NCBI GenBank assembly: GCA_002917075.1
Contig: NTMA01000032.1
Span: 310,001-374,000 of the forward strand
From: Hawksworthiomyces lignivorus
Taxonomy: Eukaryota > Ascomycota > Sordariomycetes > Ophiostomatales > Ophiostomataceae
Length of the DNA: 64,000 bases
Direction of reading: 5' to 3'
Under the pieces are notes generated by a model. The model did not search any database. It was not told where the DNA came from and saw nothing but the letters and a program-made list of their open reading frames with translations. The first letter of the stretch is position 1; the number at the start of each line of letters is the position of its first letter. Positions 1 through 10,305 of this stretch are shown piece by piece. Position numbers and translations under genes: made by a program.

Positions 1-276
1 CAAAAAAAAGCCTAGAATATGTGAACAGCATCGCGCTAAATAATTAAGAGATTATTTTATGTGAGGCCAGTCTAGCTACAGACTGTAGTTTGGTGTTAGC
101 GTTGAGCCAGGAGGTCTCCGTGAGAGCCTGCCGTGCGCGATGTAAAAGGAGCTGGCTTTTTGTTGGCGCGATGGCGATGGCGATGCCTTTCGTGTGCGAC
201 CTCTGTGTAGAGACTTCCCATGCTATAGAAAAAAAATAAAGAAGGAAAAAGAGACCAAAAAAAGAATAATTATTTG

Positions 277-348
277 CTCCGATACGGGGAATCGAACCCC
301 GAGCTCGTCGGTGAAAGCGACGGATGTTAGCCATTACACCATATCGGA
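277..348 (-). tRNA. tRNA-Glu (anticodon TTC)
   Basis: A 72-nt cloverleaf reads on the minus strand. The acceptor arms TCCGATA and TATCGGA pair perfectly. The anticodon stem-loop is CGTCG-CTTTCAC-CGACG, giving anticodon TTC, which decodes GAA. The T arm contains GGTTCGATTCC. The discriminator base is G, CCA is not encoded, and there is no intron. It is an ordinary nuclear Glu tRNA and not a suppressor, so it does not explain the in-frame TAG/TGA codons elsewhere in the window. Confidence 0.95.
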
Positions 349-967
349 TTTATTTTGTTATGACCGGACTGTCCAGACGGGCAAATAGGCCAGGATCCAC
401 AGGACCCGTCTGGCGCACTGACTTGTCTACAAACACTGCCTGACTAAGAAGCATGAAATCAACAAACTGCCCTGAGCGCGCTCATGTCACTTGCCAGATT
501 TGATTCTCCGTGGTTCAGGCATATTCTCATCTAAGCCCTAGAATAATTGTTTGAATAGAATTTCTAAATGACTATTTCACAAGGGATGATGCGTTGATGC
601 GGACAGTAGGTAGCCGCCAACAACGTTGCGCAAAATATCCCTTTAGCGCTGGCCTTTTAAGAGCGCTAATAGACAGGGACTGCGATTAAGAGCCCCTTTC
701 GGTGGAAAGGCTCTTCTTTGTGCTTTCTTGATATTATAACCAATCTTGTCGCTAAATTTGTATGAAGCATAGTAAAAAAGAATAATCAATTTGGAATAAT
801 GAGAAGGAAAAAAAATCATTGCGGTTACTTAAATGCCTGCATTTTATAAGACAGTCTTCCGCCGTGTGATGCGCACAGGGAAGTCTTCAATGAGCCAAAT
901 GCCCTATAAGCTTACTGTTAGTCAATCAAGATAATGGAAGACGCCGTCGGTACCCAGGAACGTTAGA
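349..967. other. intergenic, no gene seen
   Basis: AT-rich spacer between the tRNA and the 3' end of the P450 gene. I see no coding exon. Two short inverted repeats lie near 640-720: AGCGCT twice, about 17 bp apart, and AAGAGCC...GGCTCTT around a CCTTTC/GAAAGG stem. The second could form a hairpin. No function is assigned. Confidence 0.5.
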
Positions 968-2893
968 CTAAAGAAGAAGAAAAACACGGCTGACCAAAAG
1001 AGACAGATCTAAAGAGATCCCACATACCGCGTTGAAAATATTCACTGGCCTCTCAGGCCGCACCATGGCAAAGTCAAACCGCCTCAAAAGCTGGCGTTGG
1101 TTTATTAGTTCTAGTTCTAATTTCGCTTTCATGAGGAATACAAGACTTGAAAACGTACCTCCACAAAGATCTTGTTCAGCTCCATAAGTGCCACAGGTTT
1201 GCCAAGGCATTGGTACTTTCCAACAGAGAAGACAAGGTCGAGAACGGCGGCCATACGGGCAGCCCGATCCGTGTCGGCCTCGAGCCAACGCTCTGGGCGG
1301 AACAGCGCAGCGTCTGCGCCAAAGGTCTTCGCCGAGTGGTAGATGCCAAAGGGCGACTGGCCGATCTGAGTGTCGCCGGGTATGAACTTGCCGTCAATGA
1401 CGTCTCCCTGGGGTGGCACCTGCTTGAACAGGGGACCCGCCGCTGGAGCTTTGCTGCGGAGGCCCTCCTTGATCACCGCCTGCAAGTAGGGGAGCTTGCG
1501 GGCTTCAGCATCCGTGATGGGTGCGGAGACGCGGCCGGCGCGGACGGCGTCGTCGATTTCTGTTTGCAGGCGGCGGTAGGCCGCCGGGTTGCTGAGCAGG
1601 CCGAGAAACACGAGGCGGATCGTGGTGGCGGAGGTGTCGCTGCCCGCGACGACGTTGAGCAGCGACTCGCGTGACGCCTCCTCTTGGCTGAGGCCGTGGC
1701 GGATGAAGGAGCCCAGCATGTCCGGCTGAGAGGTGGCATGCAGCTCGAAGCGCTCGGCGACCTTTTTGTTGGCGATCCTAGTGATTGGGTAGATGGTTAG
1801 CAAGTAGGTAGGTGCGCTAGATAGAAGAGAAGAGGAAGTGGTTGTCGAGGGTACCCAATAAATGCACCAAAGCCGAATTTGTCGCTCTCCTTGGGCAGCA
1901 GGCCACGGAACAGGCGCGAGTGCAACAGCGTCACCAGTGATGGGATGTTGGCCAGGACCAGCGTGACGGGGAAAAAGCCGCGAGTGATCTCGATAAAGTT
2001 GAAGACATCGGTATCCTGCTCTATGTAGCCAAACGGCTGGCCGAAGGCGAGGTCGCTAATGACGTCTAGCGTGAAGTACTGGATCTTGCGAGCCAGGTCG
2101 GCTGGGCGGTAGTGCTGGGCCGTCGAAAGGTACTTCACCTCCAGCAGGTCGACTAGTTTGGCGATGTGCAGGTCGACGGTGCGCTCCATAGATTCGTTTT
2201 CCTTGCCGGAGTACTGCTTTCCATTTAGTCAGAGGCTTAGTGAAGAGGTAGGAGCTTTACATACCCCCGCGGCCATCTTGCTGCGCAGCTTCGTGTGAGC
2301 CTCTTCGTCGCGCATAGAGAACAGGTTGTCCTTGCCCGGCTCGAAGCGGAGCGCGTTATACCCTGTGCTCGGTTTCATGGGTCAGTTTGCCAATGTTCCG
2401 CTCACATCGAGCTTATTTCACAGTGCTCTTCGCATGCCATGAGTCAGTACAACCTACATGGTCCGCGTGTGTATGGCGATCGTATGCTCATGATGCGGCG
2501 CAGTACTTCCGGGTCATCTGTGGCTAGCTCGTTAGGTCCGATGCGAACGAGCGACCCTAAGCATTGTCAGTGAAGGGTACTCCTAGAAATGGTCATACTG
2601 GACTGTTCCATACCATATTTTTTGTTCAAGCCCTGGATGGCGTACGGCTGGCTCCCATTTAGCGACTGCCGCACCATCCAGTATTTGGAGAAAGCCGCCC
2701 AGAAGGGCCCAGGCACATGTGATAGCCGGTACCAAGAGCGCAGTGTGCTAGCTACGAACAGGATCACAATGAGTCCGAGCAAGCCGGCAGCTGCCGTGGC
2801 GCCTGTTAACCAGACATGGAGCAGCTGCTGGGTGAGCTGAGTCAGTTGCATGAGAGCAGCGCGCAGCGCCGACGAATCGTGTTCGGGGCTCAT
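968..2893 (-). CDS. cytochrome P450 monooxygenase, pisatin-demethylase-like
   Basis: Haem-thiolate monooxygenase with one N-terminal membrane anchor (about residues 30-53), so it probably sits in the ER membrane. My model has six exons: 2893-2614, 2556-2458, 2362-2265, 2213-1855, 1777-1159 and 1090-968, giving 525 aa with clean GT..AG introns. Seen motifs are the proline hinge HVPGP, the I-helix AGSDTSATT (about 323), ExxR as EGLR (383-386) and the haem loop FSVGKYQCLG with the ligand Cys at about 469. The usual Arg of the haem loop is Lys here. The start is the ATG at 2893; the frame opens further upstream but without another ATG. The substrate cannot be read from sequence. It points away from the catabolic cluster at 5.7-18.2 kb, and membership in it is uncertain. 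Confidence 0.9.
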
Positions 2894-3127
2894 TTTTTTT
2901 TGAAGCACGCTAGGAGAGGAAAGAAAGTCGAGATATAATAAGAGACCAAAATATCAACTGAAGGCTGTAGGTGTCAAGGCAGTGCCTCTCACGTAAAAAA
3001 ACCCCTCCCCCCCAACCTTTTACCCCCACTTGTATCATGCAAAGAATTCATAGTATTGCTTAGGAATGAAAAAAGCTTTATGAGTTTGCTCACCACAGTC
3101 TACCGAGTCAATGTACTCCTCACATAA

Positions 3128-3370
3128 CTAGAATAGCCATGCTTCGGAGAGAATCTCCGGAGAGAGCAAAAGACAATCCCATACCAGGGGGGTGCGCACG
3201 GAGTAACTTCTACCTGCAGCACTACGCACAAATGTCAACAATGATCTCACCCACATCTCAATGAAGTCCAGGCCATAGGTTGTCAATTGATCATTGATTT
3301 GTGTAGCTCCCCCTGAGTCAACCAGGTCGTTGATGGAGAACGGTATTGCCAGCCTTGTGAGTATGGGCAT
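3128..3370 (-). CDS. unrecognised short ORF
   Basis: An open frame of 80 codons beginning with ATG at 3370. The first 45 residues look protein-like (starting MPILTRLAIPFSINDLVDSG), ending at a possible splice donor after IEMW (GTGAGA). The rest looks like translated intron. No family is recognised. It could be the first exon of a small gene, a relic or chance. It lies in the P450 upstream region on the same strand. Confidence 0.2.
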   Translation of the reverse strand: MPILTRLAIPFSINDLVDSGGATQINDQLTTYGLDFIEMWVRSLLTFVRSAAGRSYSVRTPLVWDCLLLSPEILSEAWLF

Positions 3371-3580
3371 TTATTGATATTTAAGCTACATAAACGACAT
3401 TAGAAATAGATATAATAATCCCAGTCTCTAGCGATAGATTGCAACATCAATGCGTATGAAACATGATGCTGGATAATACCATCTAATGTCTCTGTTACAT
3501 ATTAATTAGTGAAATGTAATCATACAAACAGTTGATCATACTAGAATGCTCTAAGTGAATTTACCTAACTGTAACTCCAT

Positions 3581-3841
3581 TCAGCCCTTCTTAGTCTCAT
3601 CCTTGCCACAGGTAGGGCATCCATACCCCTTGACGTTACCTGTATCCCAGCATGTCTCGCATCTTCCGATCGTCGTATTCTTGCCACAGGTAGGGCATCC
3701 GTGCCCTTTGACGTTGCCTGTGTCCCCGCAGGTCTCGCACATTTTCATCGATTTGCGACGTGATAGAGATGAGATAAGACTTAGTCGCCCAATAATCTTA
3801 GAATTGGTGTTGATGCGTTCGATTGTTGTGCTGGGAGACAT
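3581..3841 (-). CDS. small protein with duplicated four-Cys zinc-ribbon-like unit
   Basis: An 86-aa frame with ATG at 3841 and no intron. Two copies of a 20-residue unit, of the form CETCxDTGNVKGxGCPTCGK, lie 26 codons apart at about residues 34-80. Each has two CxxC pairs, as in DnaJ-type or rubredoxin-like zinc knuckles, so each could bind one Zn. The first 33 residues are basic and Ser/Ile-rich. Comparing the two DNA copies, four codons differ silently and only two change the amino acid (G/W and H/Y). That pattern favours selection on the protein over chance. No family name is assigned and its partners are unknown. Confidence 0.5.
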   Translation of the reverse strand: MSPSTTIERINTNSKIIGRLSLISSLSRRKSMKMCETCGDTGNVKGHGCPTCGKNTTIGRCETCWDTGNVKGYGCPTCGKDETKKG

Positions 3842-4733
3842 TGAGTTTTAAATACCCGGGCTTAACAACATTAGGCTCTTAATCAACTTGCCAGTTATAT
3901 CCCATAGTAATTGCGTTGCGAAGGGTGGTTGCCTAGATTGGGTGGTTGAAGTGGTAACGTTGAAATTACAAGTGTAGAGCAAAATAATAAATGCTTCGGG
4001 ACGTGAAGGTCTCGGTAGTTTTAAGCCTTCATAAACACGTTTTGTAAGCATTATATGACCCGTATATCTTTTCTAATAGTCAAGAAAGAAGTGCTTATAG
4101 CAGCGACCTTTTGTTAGTAGCCCAACTGAATGAGCAAAATTCGGGCGCCAGTAATATACTTTTGGGCATTTCTGCCTAACGGCGGAGGGCTGCTAACAGG
4201 GGGCTCCAGATAATAGTATGAAACTACAATGTAAACAGTTCAAACACGGTATGAGATGGCTGCCAAAATATGGAAATACATGGGCCTTTAATCAACTGTC
4301 CGCGTTCTGCCTCTAGAAATCACAGTCCCGAAAGTTTAAGCTTCAATGAAGTAAACTATAGATCTTCTTTTACTTAAATGCACTATAGGATTTTTTTTAA
4401 ATAAAGTTAAAAAGACCTTACTCCCTATAACGAATTATTGTACTTTAACCTTAAACTGACAATTATGAGAACGTCTAAATGTCTCATACTAAATTGAGTA
4501 GTTTTGATTCGGAAAGAATTGTCACTGTAGCACACTAGTGTAACTGTCTCTATGGCTTATTTTGTATAACTCCCGCTTCTTATTTTCCTTCATTTTTTTC
4601 TTCTCTTATTGCAAGAGATAAAAGTTGCCTAGTATTAATGTTTTCCTTTCTTTCTTTCTCTCTTTTCCTCCTATTACCTATGTACAAAGAACAAGTACAT
4701 ATGCACCTGGCGCTCATCTAACCCAACCATTGT
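3842..4733. other. AT-rich intergenic, no gene seen
   Basis: AT-rich sequence with homopolymer runs and a CTTT microsatellite near 4645-4670. No exon, RNA gene or recognisable element is visible on either strand. Confidence 0.5.
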
Positions 4734-5299
4734 CTAGATTCCGTTCGCTACAACGAATTCGACCGTGTGTGTCCCTTCCGGGAGGTTGGACGGGTCACCC
4801 ATGAAGAGGGAAATGTCTGGTGGACCGAAGGTATCCTAGTGGAGGTATACGTAAAAGGTCGTGATCGTGGGCATGCTGAGCACAGAGCAGTTCAAGGGGT
4901 AATCAAGGTAGGCCGGGGTGCAGACGATATATTGCAGCGGCTGATCTGGGAATATTCCCCCAGGAAAGTAATCCGCGTTTCGCCTGTGGAGTGATTGGTC
5001 CAACGAGGTCCAGCCGATGTAGAAGGGGCCGACCGTTAGATAGTTCGTCTCGTACTCCAGCTGACAGATGCCGAGGGTGCCCCGGTCCGCGTCAAAGTAA
5101 GGAATGAACCAGTTTTCCGCATTTAGATAATAGAGCTTCGTGCCACCGACGACCGCGAAGCCCGAATTGCGGGCGACAATGATGAAGTCAATGAGCTGGA
5201 TAAGAGGCGGCGCCGAAGAGCTGGAAGAAGGTACAGAAGAGGTGGATGAGGACGAGACAACAGAGCTGGACAGGGACGGGGTAAGAGAACTAAGCGTTT
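4734..5299 (-). pseudogene. relic of a Ser-rich secreted protein (distant paralogue of the gene at 18.8 kb)
   Basis: The minus strand reads a Ser/Thr-rich stretch (about 5299-5215) followed by a roughly 125-residue domain (IDFIIVARNSGFAVVGGTKL and onward). It ends at TAG 4838-4836. The same frame then continues for about 33 sensible codons, including PEGTHTVEFVVA, to a second stop at 4734. A stop (TAA) lies just upstream of the Ser-rich part, and no signal peptide or start is visible. The order of Ser-rich linker then Cys-containing domain, and spots such as FYIGW/VYIGY and PLNCSV/PISCTI, resemble the intact gene at 18775-19578. Overall similarity is weak, so paralogy is inferred. Confidence 0.5.
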
Positions 5300-5739
5300 A
5301 ATCGTATTTATTAGCCAATCCTGACTATTTACGCCTATCCTAGGTGGAACCCTCTAGGGCAAAAACCACCGCCTGATTTAGTGGAGAGATTATTATACGT
5401 GGCAGTTCAATCTAGGTAGTGGTGATAATAGTAATAGTAAATAAATAAAGCAAAGGAAAATTACAAATTAGTGGTAAGTACGCTACGCTTGTGATGTATC
5501 CTCCTCTAGATGGCTAGCTGAGCTGTAGTCTGGCAAGCGTCCGCTCTGTTTGAGCCACCGCAATACGAGACGGGCCGTAGGCCTTCCCGTGTTCAAGCGT
5601 TGATTCAGGTCAGCCGGAATCTGGGGCCATGACACACCTTCTGCAATTTGCTATATTTCGTGACCTAAGTAAAATATTTTAATTTTATTACTTTTCTAGA
5701 ACGACTTCTATATGTACCTGTAATTTAGCTCCATTATAT
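5300..5739. other. intergenic, no gene seen
   Basis: AT-rich spacer downstream of the oxoprolinase-like gene. No coding exon or RNA gene can be supported. Confidence 0.5.
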
Positions 5740-8700
5740 CTAATTTGACGCCGCTATTGCCTGGCGGCTGGCCACGCTGCCTCGCGCTTTGAAAAGCGCC
5801 GGCGAGCGAATAAACTTCTCATGGACTTTGAATTCGTCCTTGGGCAATCTCGGTTCCCGCTGTGTGGGATCACGGCCGAAGCCGCCGCCGCCTGGCGTGT
5901 AGATGACAAAGTGGTCGCCCGCCTGCATGGGTGCGCTTGACTTGCCGCTCATGCCAATGCGGCGCACCTCACCCGTCTCTTGGTCATGGCGCACCCAGAT
6001 ATTCACGCCGCGCTTGCCCGGGCACCCGCCAGCCAGGCCGTACGGGGGGTTTACGCGGCGCTCTGAGAGGATAGACACCTGGACAGGGATGCGGAACTCG
6101 ATGTCGCGCACACAGCCGTCGCCGCCGCGGAAGCGGCCAGCACCACCACTGCCATGGCGGATGGAGAACTCGCGCAGAATCACCGGATAGCGCTTCTCAA
6201 AAACCTCAGGATCGCCGATGCGCGTGTTGGTGACGCCGGTGTGTACACCGCTCTGGCCATCCCAGTTGGCACCGGCACCCGCGCCACCGGCAATGGTCTC
6301 GTAGTAGCCAAAGCCCTTGACGACCTTGCCGGTGGCGTGCTCCATCCCGCCGTAGCCAAAGGTCAAATTGTTGCAGGTCCCCTGGGAAGCTGCGGCGGCG
6401 TGGAAAGCCTTGAAAATAAGGTCTATCACGCGGTTGGACGTCTCGCCTGTAGATCCGACAGTGGCAGCCGAAAACGACGGGGTTAGCAGTGTACCTGGCG
6501 GGCACACAATATCGATCGGCTGGAGACAGCCCTGGTTCAGCGGGATATCTGACGAGATCATACAACGGAGGCAGTACTACACCATGTTAGCAGGAGCACA
6601 CACTTGCGCAGAATTCAGGGGTAGCCGTTACTCACCAAGATCGCAGAATACATGCAGGCAGGCGGGCAGTTCAGGTTGCCGTGGTGCTCGGGACCAGTTC
6701 CGGTAAAATCAAAGACGGCGTTGCCGGTCTCCGCGTTAATGGAGATGCGGAGAACTAGCGGTGTCCCATCGTCGGTGTAGTCTATAGCCTCCAGGTCGGC
6801 GCCCTCGAAGCGTTCTGAGAAGATCTTGAGCAGCTCGCGTACCGACTGTGCCGCGTTATCCTGGATAGCCTTCATATAGAACTCCACGACCGGCCATGAG
6901 TACTCCTTGACTAGCGCACGGATCAGCTGAATACCCCGCTGGTTCGATGCGACGGCAGCTTTGAGGTCTGCGATGTTGTCTTTGAGCGTCCGCGTGCCGC
7001 TGCAGCCCGGGTACTTTGCCGGTTTGTTATAGAGGATGTCGATCAGGCCTTCCTCGTCAAAAACCCCTTGGTTGATCATCTTAAAGGACTCAAACGATGC
7101 GCCCTCCTGCCACAGTTCTGTTGATGATGGTGGCATCGACCCGGGAATAATGCCACCGATGTCAGCATGGTGGCCGCGGTTGCCGACGAAGAAAAGAATC
7201 TTGGTCGGATTTTCGTCGTCGTCGAACACTGGCGTGATGCAGGTGATATCTGGTAGATGAGTGCCGCCCGCAATTGGGTGGTTGCTGAGGATCACATCGC
7301 CTGGCTTGAGCTCGCCGGGTTTGTAGCGGTTCGCCTGGTACGCAATAGCGGAGGCCATGGAGCCTAGATGGCCCGGGATGTGCGGCGCGTTGGCAACGAG
7401 GCCTCCGTCCGCGCTGAAGACGGCGCACGAGTAGTCTAGGCGCTCCTTGATATTCACCGAGATAGATGTCTTCTGCATTGCGGTACCCATCTGTTCGGCC
7501 ACGCTCATGAGACGGTGGCTAAATACGCTCAAGAGGATGGGGTCGACGACAGTGGTGCTGGCCGGCTGTCGTCCAACATCGAGGATCTCTAGGACGATGT
7601 GCTCCGGGAGTTTGCACGCCTCGCTCTGCTTATCTACCACGATTGTCTGCGTCTTGTCGATAATCATGGCCGGTCCACGAATCCGCGCACCCACTGGCAG
7701 CTTATCCAAGTCATAGACCGGCGTGTCAAGCCACGCTTCGTTCTCAAAGTATACTCTAGTTCTCGACTGCTCTCCAAATTGAGGCGCAGAGGCTGAGTCG
7801 GCTTGCTTGATTTTCTTGAGCTCCTCAAACGGATTTGACACTGCGACGCCGGATGACTTTCCCACGCTGCGCACGCGGATATCTTCGACGAGGATCTCGC
7901 GCGGCTGAGAGAATCCAAATTCTTGCTCGTGACGCTTTGTAAATGCGGTACCAAAATCAGCAAGGTTCTCGGGCCGGCTGATCATGAGGGTAGTGTCGCT
8001 TCCACGGTAGTGCATGTTGAGGTACATTTCGTGGGCAATGTGTTCGTCGCTAAAGCCCTGAGACAACAGGGCTGCGGCGCCGCGCTCGCATAGCTTCTGA
8101 AACCGGGCTTCTAGCCGAGTCGCGATCTCGGGCTCCTTGGTCCAAACTAAAGCTTCGGGCTCTTGATTTTCAACCGTCACGTCGGCTAACGCCATTCCAA
8201 AGGCGGACAGAATGCTTGAGTAGCGTGGAATCAGAGCCTGTCGAATTCCGAGATCGCGTGCTACAAACACGGCGTGCTGGCCACCAGCACCGCCGAAGCA
8301 GGCCAAGTTGTGGCCGGCTGTTTCGAACCCGCGGCCCTCACTGAGGGTGCGGATGGGCCGCGTCATCGTTGCATTCGCAATGGACAGGAAACCGCAAGCC
8401 ACCTCCTCGGCAGTAAAGACTTCAGTGCCGTCTTTTTCCGCATTAATAGTAGCTGTGAGCTCATGGAAACCCTTTGAGACTGTTTCGACGTCTAGTGGCC
8501 GTGGAAACGACTCTGTTATGATGCGGCCCAGGAACAAGTTGGCATCGGTGACTGTCAGGGGTCCGCCCCGACCGTAACATGCGGGACCTGGGTTAGCACC
8601 AGCGCTCTCAGGCCCTACCTTGAACAGTCCGTTCTCCCAGCTCAGAATGGAACCACCTCCAGCGGCAACGGTGTTGATGTCCAGCTGCGGTGTCTGGATG

Positions 8701-9827
8701 GCAACTTCTGCAATCGTGCTTTCGAAGACGTGCTCAAGCACACCAGAGAACCGTGCGACGTCGGTACTGGTACCCCCCACTGTTTTGTTAGAATTAGAGC
8801 TATTACGTATAATATGCATCTTTATACAAAGGCGGACGGGAGCCAACTAACTATCAAAGCTGAGCACGGGAGTCCCATCGTCGGGGTGATAGCATGTCCT
8901 CGCGACGCCCACGAGGCCGCCTGCGGGGCCACTGAGAACGCCGCGAAGGCCAGCAAAGCTTTTGAAATTGGTAAGACCACCGTCGGACTGGTTTAGGAAC
9001 AGCTTTTTGCCATTATGGTCTTCTAGATGGCCCTTGAAACCCTTCTGGAAACTGGCTAGATATCGCTGCGTCACAGGCGATAGATACGCATCAGCGACGG
9101 CCGATTGGCTTCTCGGAACCAGGTTCACCATCGACATGAGCCGCGCCGATGCCGAGACAGTGAAGCCCATCTCGGTCGCCAGGTCGGCTACAGAATTTTC
9201 ATGGTCCGGATAAGTGTACGAGTGCATAAAGGCAATCGCAACGTCGCGGAATCCCTTGTCCCAGAGGTTTTGAAGACCGGCTCGGACGACGTCCAGGTCG
9301 GGTCTCTGCAACACTCGCACGGCCTCACCAGTTAGACTATCGTACAGATCAGGGTCAGCGCTCACATCGATGGGTGTTGGTTCTGGGTTTTCAGCCCAAC
9401 CCTCAATAGTGACGCGCTCGTCTACCTCAAGAACGGCCTCGTACAGCTCGTCCAGGCGCTGCACAGAAAGATCAAAAAGATCTGGCCGTGCCTGGTTACC
9501 GATCTTGAGCAAGTCTCGGAAACCCTTAGTTGTAACAAAGGCCACGCGCTCACCCTTGCGTTCGAGAAGAGCATTGGTTGCGACCGTGGTGCCCATGCGA
9601 ATTGACTCGACGCCATCCAGGTCCAGGGGTGTGCCTCGGGGAATGGGGGTTCCCGTGGCGATCTCCAGGATCAGACGAATACATTCTGTTGGTGCGTCAT
9701 TGTATTCATCAGGTGATTCTGACAGAACCTTGAGGATGACATGCTCTTCATGGCCCGGGATCTGGGCCCATGCATCCGTAAAGGTGCCGCCCCGGTCAAT
9801 AGCAATGCGAATTTTTCCCTCAGCCAT
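5740..9827 (-). CDS. 5-oxoprolinase / hydantoinase-type ATP-dependent amidohydrolase (HyuA-HyuB fusion)
   Basis: Predicted cytosolic enzyme that opens a five-membered cyclic amide (5-oxoproline, hydantoin or similar) using ATP. Three exons, 9827-8852, 8779-6636 and 6576-5740, give 1318 aa, the usual length of eukaryotic 5-oxoprolinases. The HyuA half starts with DRGGTFTD (about 11-18) and carries [12 protein letters not shown] (about 325), which is rebuilt exactly across intron 1. Both are ATP-site hallmarks of this fold. The HyuB half begins at about residue 737 and ends in the Gly-rich [14 protein letters not shown]. It is divergent from the MFS permease at 10306 across 478 bp. Neighbouring aldolase and aminotransferase genes suggest a substrate other than glutathione-derived oxoproline, but that is inference. 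Introns are GTTAGT..ACAG and GTGAGT..GTAG. Confidence 0.92.
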
Positions 9828-10305
9828 TCCGAGTGCTAATGATAAGTGAGTTTTAAAAGAATGTAGTGTATCTCCAGCATTGATGTGTCTTCTTCATATC
9901 TATCTGTGAGACAGCTGCCGGGCTACTTAAATCACTATACATATGGCCCAGACCCGGCCAATATAGTTTCTTCTAATAGGCATTCTAACTTAGCATACCG
10001 GCAGTGAGCTGCCGGTGCTGTCCAGTGGGAAACGGCAAACTAATTTCCAGACCGGCTGAGCTAGTCTGGAGCCGAAAACAAATACGGCTCCCCTTGCCGA
10101 AGCCGAGTGGATACTGGTGTGTGACTATTTTCTTATCTCTTATTACTAGGGTTTGGGCCGATTATCCAAGTTACGGTCAAAAATGTTGCCCATAGCGACT
10201 TCTTGGTATATATGATGGCCATGGGTATAGACAGAGTCCCAACTTAAGTCTGGGGTCCTTCTTACGTTTTCTTTTCATTTTCATGTTTGTGGCCAAGCCT
10301 TCAGA
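9828..10305. promoter_or_regulatory. divergent promoter shared by the oxoprolinase-like gene and the MFS permease
   Basis: 478 bp between two divergent start codons. Besides the 20-bp palindrome at 9997-10016 it holds a half-site AGCTGCCGG at 9913-9921 and a related ACCGGCTGAGCT at 10051-10062. CCGG/CGG elements are thus concentrated here, as expected for targets of Zn(II)2Cys6 factors. The shared region suggests coordinated control of both genes. Confidence 0.5.
9997..10016. promoter_or_regulatory. perfect CCGG-type palindrome, candidate operator
   Basis: ACCGGCAGTGAGCTGCCGGT: two exact 8-bp inverted arms with a 4-bp spacer, in the divergent promoter. Dimeric Zn(II)2Cys6 proteins bind inverted, direct or everted CGG/CCG triplets. 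The regulator at 12647 is the obvious candidate ligand. The assignment is inferred from position only. Confidence 0.4.

Noticed and set aside
5903..6486. Plus-strand frames opposite the oxoprolinase-like gene
   Set aside because: No domain; contained fully within the coding exon of the other strand.
8330..8345. GTTTCGAACCCGC as a tRNA T-arm
   Set aside because: Lies within the oxoprolinase coding exon; no acceptor or anticodon stem around it.
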